From assembly GCA_028701165.1 (NCBI GenBank), contig JAQVRG010000001.1, positions 1 to 10,495 of the forward strand: a stretch of 10,495 nucleotides of DNA. The letters run 5' to 3'. The DNA is from Eubacteriales bacterium (GTDB lineage Bacteria > Bacillota > Clostridia > Christensenellales > CAG-138). The notes beneath the pieces were generated by a model that ran no database searches, was not told the DNA's origin, and saw nothing but the letters and a program-made list of their open reading frames with translations. Shown here one piece after another: positions 5,927 to 10,495 of this stretch. The position numbers and the translations under genes were made by a program. Each line of letters begins with the position of its first letter. Position 1 is the first letter of the stretch.

Positions 5927-6747
5927 GCAATGCAATGAGCTTGAAAGCGAAAATCCGCACTATCGCCAAGCAAAAGAGCATACCGGCGCAGGTGATTTTG
6001 CAGAACTATATGTTCGAGCGGCTGCTGGTAAGGCTTGCCGCGTCAAACTATAAAGAAAAGTTCGTGCTCAAAGGCGGCATGTTGGTTGCTGCCATGGTAG
6101 GACTGGATAATCGTGCGACGATGGATTTGGATACGACGCTTAAAAATCTTCCGCTGACGCCGGATGTCATCCGTGCCGCGCTGGAGCAGATATGCGTCAT
6201 TCCATATAACGACGGCTTTTCATTTACAATCGACGCAATCTCTCCCATTCGCGAGAATGATTTGTATGGCGGCTATCGCGTGGCGATCAAAGCCAAGTTT
6301 GACACCATTCTAACGCCGCTTAGCATCGATGTATCAACGGGCGACGCCATCACGCCGCGCGCGATACTATATCGGTTTACCGAGATATTTGACGACGGGA
6401 AATCCTATGATTTGTGGGCGTACAACATTGAAACAGTGCTGGCGGAAAAGGTTGAAACCATCCTTCGCCGTAGCGTTTTTAACACGCGCCCAAGAGATTT
6501 TTATGACGTTTTCATATTAGCCACAACACAGCGGTTCGACAAAGCTGTTTTCGCGGAGGCGCTGCGCGCAACGGCCAAGCATCGTGGCACGCTCCAGCAG
6601 ATTGGGGATGTGCCTCACATACTCCAAAACCTTGCGCAAAGCCCGGAACTAGCAGCAGCATGGGAAAACTATCGCGGCCAGTTTGTTTATGCAAGGGATA
6701 TTTCGTATGCGCAGATTATGACGGCGCTAAGGGAGTTGCTGGCATAA
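5923..6747 (+). CDS. abiEii: Type IV toxin, nucleotidyltransferase AbiEii family
   Basis: 274 aa from GTG 5923, which overlaps the abiEi stop (GTGA); ATG 5935 is an alternative start. Family landmarks are FVLKGGMLVAAM (about 47-58), RATMDLDTTL (about 64-73, the D-x-D nucleotidyltransferase metal site), the middle strand PLSIDVSTGD, NIETVLAEKVETILRR (about 168-183) and RPRDFYDVF (about 189-197). AbiEii/MenT-type toxins transfer nucleotides to cellular targets such as tRNA 3' ends and arrest growth, giving phage abortive infection or plasmid stabilisation. The target here is unknown. The full length and intact motifs suggest an active toxin. No ribosome site of its own is obvious, so translation is probably coupled to abiEi, which favours antitoxin excess. 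Confidence 0.87.
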   Translation: MSNAMSLKAKIRTIAKQKSIPAQVILQNYMFERLLVRLAASNYKEKFVLKGGMLVAAMVGLDNRATMDLDTTLKNLPLTPDVIRAALEQICVIPYNDGFSFTIDAISPIRENDLYGGYRVAIKAKFDTILTPLSIDVSTGDAITPRAILYRFTEIFDDGKSYDLWAYNIETVLAEKVETILRRSVFNTRPRDFYDVFILATTQRFDKAVFAEALRATAKHRGTLQQIGDVPHILQNLAQSPELAAAWENYRGQFVYARDISYAQIMTALRELLA

Positions 6748-6801
6748 GGCTATAACAAATACGTGCGCGTGCGAATCGGGGGATTCCTCCATCTTGCATC
6801 C

Positions 6802-6830
6802 TTGACATCCAATCTGCCTTGGGGTATCAT
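6802..6830 (+). promoter_or_regulatory. Sigma-A promoter of the pyrBICF operon
   Basis: TTGACA (6802-6807), 17-bp spacer, TATCAT (6825-6830). The start is expected near 6837, giving a leader of about 129 nt to pyrB. A small GAATC-GGGG-GATTC hairpin (6773-6786) lies just upstream and might mark the end of the abiE transcript. Confidence 0.8.
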
Positions 6831-6852
6831 GGGGAAAATCGAAGAGAGGTCA

Positions 6853-6873
6853 ATGCGGTGCGGCAAGCGTTAG
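6853..6873 (+). other. Possible mini-ORF in the pyrB leader
   Basis: ATG-CGG-TGC-GGC-AAG-CGT-TAG encodes MRCGKR. GAGAGG (6844-6849) lies only 3 nt before ATG, which is too close for efficient initiation. A ribosome here would cover CGTTA (6868-6872), which can pair with TAACG at the base of the downstream terminator. This is tentative; such short frames arise often by chance. Confidence 0.25.
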
Positions 6874-6899
6874 GGAAAATCGCATATACTATCGTTGGT

Positions 6900-6936
6900 A
6901 ACGTCAAGGGTTAAGTGTCCTTGGCGTTTTTGTTAT
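6900..6936 (+). terminator. Rho-independent terminator in the pyrB leader, probable attenuator
   Basis: AACGTCAAGG (6900-6909) pairs with CCTTGGCGTT (6919-6928) over 10 bp, including one G-U pair, around a 9-nt loop, and runs into TTTTTGTTATTTTG. It lies between the pyr promoter and pyrB, so it must act on the operon's own transcript. Two upstream segments could sequester its 5' arm: CGTTA (6868-6872) with TAACG (6899-6903), and CGTT (6893-6896) with AACG (6900-6903). This fits transcription attenuation by pyrimidine supply. The sensor is not evident. Confidence 0.8.
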
Positions 6937-6965
6937 TTTGTTCACGAGAAGAAGGAGGCTAGTCT

Positions 6966-7886
6966 ATGCTCAAGGGAAGAAATCTCATAGCGCCCGTCGA
7001 TTTTTCCATGGAGGAGATCGCGGGTGTGCTGGATACGGCGGACAGGATCATAGAGGATCAGGCCGCGTTTTCGCAAAAATGCCGGGGGAAGGTGCTTGCA
7101 AGCCTTTTTTACGAGCCTTCCACGCGCACGAAGTTTTCGTTCGATACGGCGATGCTGCGCCTTGGCGGCGAGGTGATCGGCTTTTCCGATCCCATGACCT
7201 CCTCTACCGCCAAGGGGGAAACGGTGGCGGACAGCGCCAAGACCGTCTCCCAATACGCGGACATCATCGTGGTGCGCCACCCCAAGGAGGGCACGGCGCG
7301 GCTGATGGGACGCTACGCCGACTGTCCCGTCATCAACGCGGGCGACGGCGGGCACATGCATCCCACGCAGACGCTGACCGATCTTTTGACGATTCGCCAC
7401 GAGATGGGCACGCTTGACGGTCTTACCGTGGGCGTGTGCGGCGATCTTATGTTCGGGCGCACGATCCATTCGCTTGTGACCTGCCTATGTAGGTGCGAGG
7501 GAATCCATTTCGTGTTCATTTCGCCCAAAGAGCTTCGCATGCCCGAATACGTCAAGCACGCTGTCCGGGAAAGCGGGCATCAGTGGGAGGAAACGACGGA
7601 TTTGGAAGGCGTGATACCAAAGCTTGACATACTGTATATGTCCCGCGTGCAGCGCGAGCGCTTTGTAAGCGAGGAGGAGTATCTGCGCCTCAAGGATTAC
7701 TTCATTCTCACGCCTGAAAAGATGGCGCTTGCTAAGGAAAAGATGATCGTGATGCATCCGCTGCCGCGCGTCAACGAGATCGCAACCGCCGTGGATGACG
7801 ATCCGCGCGCGGCCTACTTTCGGCAGGTGAAATTCGGCATGTATGTGCGCATGGCGCTGATAATGGCGCTGCTGGGCGTGGAATAG
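6966..7886 (+). CDS. pyrB: Aspartate carbamoyltransferase catalytic subunit
   Basis: 306 aa, the standard length. It condenses carbamoyl phosphate with aspartate to N-carbamoyl-aspartate, the committed step of pyrimidine synthesis. The carbamoyl-phosphate loop is FYEPSTRT at 48-55 (S52, T53, R54, T55). The SSTAKGET segment carries the catalytic Ser/Lys contributed to the neighbouring subunit, with NAGDGGHMHPTQ in the middle and HPLPR at 264-268 in the aspartate domain. AAGGAGG (6952-6958) is ideally placed 7 nt before ATG. pyrI follows after 14 nt, so the enzyme is expected to be a regulated catalytic-regulatory complex like that of E. coli rather than the lone trimer of Bacillus. Confidence 0.96.
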   Translation: MLKGRNLIAPVDFSMEEIAGVLDTADRIIEDQAAFSQKCRGKVLASLFYEPSTRTKFSFDTAMLRLGGEVIGFSDPMTSSTAKGETVADSAKTVSQYADIIVVRHPKEGTARLMGRYADCPVINAGDGGHMHPTQTLTDLLTIRHEMGTLDGLTVGVCGDLMFGRTIHSLVTCLCRCEGIHFVFISPKELRMPEYVKHAVRESGHQWEETTDLEGVIPKLDILYMSRVQRERFVSEEEYLRLKDYFILTPEKMALAKEKMIVMHPLPRVNEIATAVDDDPRAAYFRQVKFGMYVRMALIMALLGVE

Positions 7887-7900
7887 CGGGAGGAATTGGA

Positions 7901-8350
7901 ATGGAACAGCTAAAAAACACGGGCGAGGGCATAGTGGTCTCCAAGCTCGTCAACGGTATCGTGATCGACCACATCAAGCAGGGACAGGGATATAAAATCT
8001 TCAAGCAGCTGGGGCTTGACACGCTCGAGGACGTCGTGGTGCTCATGCGCAACGTGCCCAGCCGCAAGATGGGGAAGAAGGACCTCATCAAGATCGAAAC
8101 GGATATGGAGGTCAACCTCGACGTTTTAGGCTTGATCGATCCTAACGCCACCGTCACCTACGTCAAGGACGGCAAATCGGTGAAAAAGGTGCGCCTTACG
8201 CTCCCCAAGCGCGTGGACGGCATTTTGACGTGCAAAAACCCGCGCTGCATTACAAACCAAGAGCGCATCGCAAACGTGCGCTTTACGCTGGTGGACGAGG
8301 AAAGCAAGGAGTACGCCTGCGAATACTGCGAAGCGAGGACGCGGCTGTGA
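7901..8350 (+). CDS. pyrI: Aspartate carbamoyltransferase regulatory subunit
   Basis: 149 aa. The N-terminal allosteric domain contains NGIVIDHI (18-25) and the nucleotide-binding region. The C-terminal zinc domain has CKNPRC (C111, C116) and CEYC (C140, C143), the four-cysteine zinc site that docks on PyrB. It is expected to bind CTP/UTP/ATP and give feedback control of PyrB. GGGAGGAA lies a few bases before ATG. It overlaps pyrC by 4 nt (GTGA). pyrI beside pyrB is typical of enterobacteria, archaea, Bacteroidetes and Clostridia. Confidence 0.95.
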   Translation: MEQLKNTGEGIVVSKLVNGIVIDHIKQGQGYKIFKQLGLDTLEDVVVLMRNVPSRKMGKKDLIKIETDMEVNLDVLGLIDPNATVTYVKDGKSVKKVRLTLPKRVDGILTCKNPRCITNQERIANVRFTLVDEESKEYACEYCEARTRL

Positions 8351-9504
8351 GTCTGCGCCTTGCAAACGCCCGCATCGTGGACGCGTTTGGCGAACGCCGG
8401 GGCGACGTCTGCGTGGAAGGCGGAAAAATCACGGACGACGCGCCCTGTGACGCGACGGTGGACGTGTGGGGCATGGTCGTGACGCCCGCGCTTGTGGATA
8501 TGCACTGTCACCTGCGCGATCCCGGCTATCCCTTGAAGGAAACCATGGAATCCGGTATGCGCGCGGCTGTCGCGGGCGGGTTTGGTACGCTTTGCGCCAT
8601 GGCGAACACGCTGCCCGTCATCCGTACGCCGGAGCAGGTGATGGCAAACGAAAAGAAGGCGCGCGCGCTGGGGCTTTGTACGCTCGTGCAGGCGGCGGCG
8701 GCGGGGGTCGATTTGAAGGACGAAACGCCCACGGACTACGAGGCGCTGTCCAAAGCGACGCGCGTCATCTCCAACGACGGCAAGACCATCTTTTCGGACG
8801 CGTTCATGCGGCGGCTACTCGAAGCCTCCGCACAGTACGGGTTTATCATCAGCACGCACTGTCAGCCAGAGCGCGAGATCGTCGCCCGCGACCTAAAGCT
8901 TCTGCGCGAGGTGGGCGGACGGCTGCATATTGGGCACATCAGCGCGAGGGAAACGCTGGAGATGATCGAAAACGCCAAGGCGGAGGGGCTCAAGCTTACC
9001 TGCGAGGTGACGCCGCACCATCTGTTCGGCTTCGATAACGATTATAAGGTGAATCCGCCGCTGCGGCACAAGGAGGATGTGCGCGCGCTTATCGGCGGCG
9101 TCAAGCGCGGCGTGATCGACTGCCTTGCTACCGACCACGCGCCGCATACGCCGGAGGACAAACGCGCGGGTATGGCCGGTATTTCCAATTTTGACTACGC
9201 GCTGGGCGTTTTTACGCGCGTATTTCGCGAAAACGATATACCGCTTACGACGCTCTCGCGCATGGCTTCCTATACGCCGTCCGGCTTGCTTGGAACGGGC
9301 TGTGGGCGCGTCGCGCCGGGTGAGAGCGCGGATCTTCTTCTATTTGATCCCGATGCTGCGTGGACGATCCGAAAGCGTGCGATGCGCTCCCTATCCCACA
9401 ACACGCCCTTTGCGGGACGCAGGGTGCGCGGGCGCGTGCTCGCCGTGATGCTGCGCGGGGAGGTCGTCTACCGCGCCGGTGAAAAGAATGCAACGGATGG
9501 ATAA
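8347..9504 (+). CDS. pyrC: Dihydroorotase, class I
   Basis: 385 aa from GTG 8347. An in-frame ATG lies at 8230, but that would put 39 residues unlike the family inside pyrI. The GTG overlaps the pyrI stop and has GAGGA 7 nt upstream (8335-8339). The enzyme cyclises N-carbamoyl-aspartate to dihydroorotate. Metal ligands of the amidohydrolase fold are visible: VDMHCHLRDPG (H53, H55), NDG (D144), STHCQPE (H171), LHIGHIS (H194/H197) and ATDHAPHTPEDK (D263 and following). The usual MPNT substrate-binding motif reads MANT here. It ends with the small C-terminal beta domain (GRVAPGESADLLLFDPD). Confidence 0.94.
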   Translation: MSLRLANARIVDAFGERRGDVCVEGGKITDDAPCDATVDVWGMVVTPALVDMHCHLRDPGYPLKETMESGMRAAVAGGFGTLCAMANTLPVIRTPEQVMANEKKARALGLCTLVQAAAAGVDLKDETPTDYEALSKATRVISNDGKTIFSDAFMRRLLEASAQYGFIISTHCQPEREIVARDLKLLREVGGRLHIGHISARETLEMIENAKAEGLKLTCEVTPHHLFGFDNDYKVNPPLRHKEDVRALIGGVKRGVIDCLATDHAPHTPEDKRAGMAGISNFDYALGVFTRVFRENDIPLTTLSRMASYTPSGLLGTGCGRVAPGESADLLLFDPDAAWTIRKRAMRSLSHNTPFAGRRVRGRVLAVMLRGEVVYRAGEKNATDG

Positions 9505-9684
9505 TATACCGATTTCGCGTTATCCACACAACGCATGTTCCATGTGGAAAAGGTGGAAAAGCGCAAGGCGGCACAACGCGGTTTGAGAAAAAAGGGGAAG
9601 CTTGCAATCTGCGATAGCTTAACGAGCCGTACGAACGCATGGCAAAATATGGAAATTCATAAGAAAACAGGGGGAAAAAGCACA
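9505..9684. other. 180-bp gap between pyrC and pyrF with DnaA-box-like cluster
   Basis: TTATCCACA (9520-9528) is a perfect consensus DnaA box. TGTGGAAAA (9543-9551) is a TTWTNCACA box on the minus strand, and the adjoining GGTGGAAAA (9552-9560) differs at one base. TCCACA and TGTGGA also form a 6-bp inverted repeat with a 14-nt loop. A small AAGCT/AGCTT inverted repeat lies at 9598-9620. No convincing sigma-A promoter or U-tract terminator was seen. The gap is long for the inside of an operon, so pyrF may be partly under separate control. Confidence 0.5.
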
Positions 9685-10495
9685 ATGATAATCGATAGAC
9701 TATATAACGACGTAAAGAACAAAGGTCCCGTATGCGCGGGGCTGGACACGCAGCTTGGGTTCCTGCCGGGGTATCTGGTGGAAAAGTCGTGGACGCCGGG
9801 GGAAAAGATTTTCGAATTCAACAGGCGCATCATGGACGCCGTCAAGGACGACGTGGGCTGCTTCAAGGTGCAGATCGCCTGTTATGAGGCGCTGGGACTG
9901 GACGGTATGCAAGCGTTTGCGAAAACCGTCGCCTACGGGCGAAATTTGGGCTGTGTGGTGATTTCCGACGTAAAACGGGGAGATATTGCTTCCACCGCGA
10001 AACAATACGCACAGGGGCATTTTACGGGAGATTTTGAAACGGATATGATTACCGTCAACGCCTATATGGGCGTTGACGCGATCTCGCCCTACTATGAATA
10101 CCTGAACGACCGCGAGAAGGGACTTTTCGTACTGGTGAAGACCAGCAACCCCTCCGGCGTGGATTTTCAGGACATGGATATGGGCGGCATGACGCTTTAT
10201 GAGCGCATGGCTGCGCGCGTCGGCGCGTGGGGCGAGGGCTTCTTGGGCGAATGCGGCTTTTCCTCCATCGGCGCGGTGGCGGGCTGCACCTATCCCGAGG
10301 AATTCGAACGCGTGCGTGCGCGGATGCCGCACACCTTCTTCCTCATACCCGGCTACGGCGCGCAGGGCGGCACGGGGGAGGACATCGCGCGCTTCTTTAA
10401 GGACGGCGTCTGCGGCGTCGTGAACTCCTCGCGGGGGCTTATCTGCGCGCACAGGGGAAAGACCGACGGCGTCGATTATGTCAACTTCGTTCGCG
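9685..10495 (+). CDS. pyrF: Orotidine 5'-phosphate decarboxylase, subfamily 2 (3' end outside the window)
   Basis: 270 codons from ATG 9685 to the window edge without a stop; the family is about 280-310 aa, so only the C-terminal tail is missing. It decarboxylates OMP to UMP. GLDTQLGFLP (19-28) contains the first active-site Asp, and DVKRGD (95-100) is the catalytic Asp-x-Lys-x-x-Asp signature. VKTSNPSG and IPGYGAQGG are the phosphate-binding elements of the long-form (type 2) subfamily. GGGGG (9670-9674) lies about 10 nt before ATG. The 180-bp separation from pyrC is unlike the tight pyrB-pyrI-pyrC spacing. Confidence 0.94.
   Translation, partial: MIIDRLYNDVKNKGPVCAGLDTQLGFLPGYLVEKSWTPGEKIFEFNRRIMDAVKDDVGCFKVQIACYEALGLDGMQAFAKTVAYGRNLGCVVISDVKRGDIASTAKQYAQGHFTGDFETDMITVNAYMGVDAISPYYEYLNDREKGLFVLVKTSNPSGVDFQDMDMGGMTLYERMAARVGAWGEGFLGECGFSSIGAVAGCTYPEEFERVRARMPHTFFLIPGYGAQGGTGEDIARFFKDGVCGVVNSSRGLICAHRGKTDGVDYVNFVR

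Noticed and set aside
6837..6851. PyrR-binding-like sequence AATCGAAGAGAGGTC in the pyrB leader
   Set aside because: It resembles the PyrR consensus ARUCCNGNGAGGYU only if one base is deleted and others mismatched. It also lies at the extreme 5' end of the predicted transcript, so no enclosing stem can form.
8230..8346. Upstream ATG extending pyrC by 39 residues into pyrI
   Set aside because: The extension translates pyrI out of frame, is unlike dihydroorotases, and GTG 8347 has both a ribosome site and the typical 4-nt overlap.
9639..9662. Seven-codon frame MAKYGNS before pyrF
   Set aside because: It has no ribosome site and is of chance length.

Overview
The window looks like part of a moderately GC-rich genome from Bacillota, class Clostridia. 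The reasons are AGGAGG-type ribosome binding sites, sigma-A promoters with 17-bp spacers, an AbiEi/AbiEii pair of the Firmicutes type, a replication initiator with a DUF6017-like C-terminus, and a pyr operon in which pyrB is followed by pyrI (found in Clostridia but not in Bacillus-type operons). The assignment rests on family knowledge and was not searched.

Layout. (1) 1-491: a plasmid-type replication origin. It holds a bulged inverted repeat with DnaA-box-like arms, then six 22-bp iterons with core CGCATACC, a hairpin, and an extended -10 promoter. (2) 492-1889: a Rep-like initiator with two related winged-helix-like modules, a long linker and a DUF6017-like tail. (3) 1938-3062, minus strand: parA and a small ribbon-helix-helix (RHH) protein gene, a type Ib partition pair convergent with rep. 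(4) 3063-3910: an 848-bp non-coding region upstream of parA. It carries 14 same-strand copies of the heptamer ATACACA, a 21-bp phased repeat and a 93-bp tandem duplication, and it is the best candidate centromere (parS). (5) 3911-5263: a polyprenyl-phosphate sugar-1-phosphate transferase whose promoter would start transcription at its ATG. A perfect 20-bp palindrome containing the same heptamer lies inside the gene. (6) 5333-6747: a type IV AbiEi/AbiEii toxin-antitoxin pair with its own strong promoter. (7) 6802 to the end: the pyrimidine operon pyrB-pyrI-pyrC-pyrF, with a promoter and a terminator in the leader that looks like an attenuator. pyrF runs off the right edge, and the pyrC-pyrF gap holds a cluster of DnaA-box-like sites.

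The replication and partition genes form a self-contained replicon core: Rep would act on the iterons, and ParA with the RHH protein would act on the heptamer array. The AbiE pair would add post-segregational or phage-defence stabilisation. Finding this module about 4 kb from essential-type pyrimidine genes is the main surprise. The replicon is either a chromid or megaplasmid carrying core metabolism, or a plasmid or ICE integrated beside the pyr operon. The window alone cannot decide between these.
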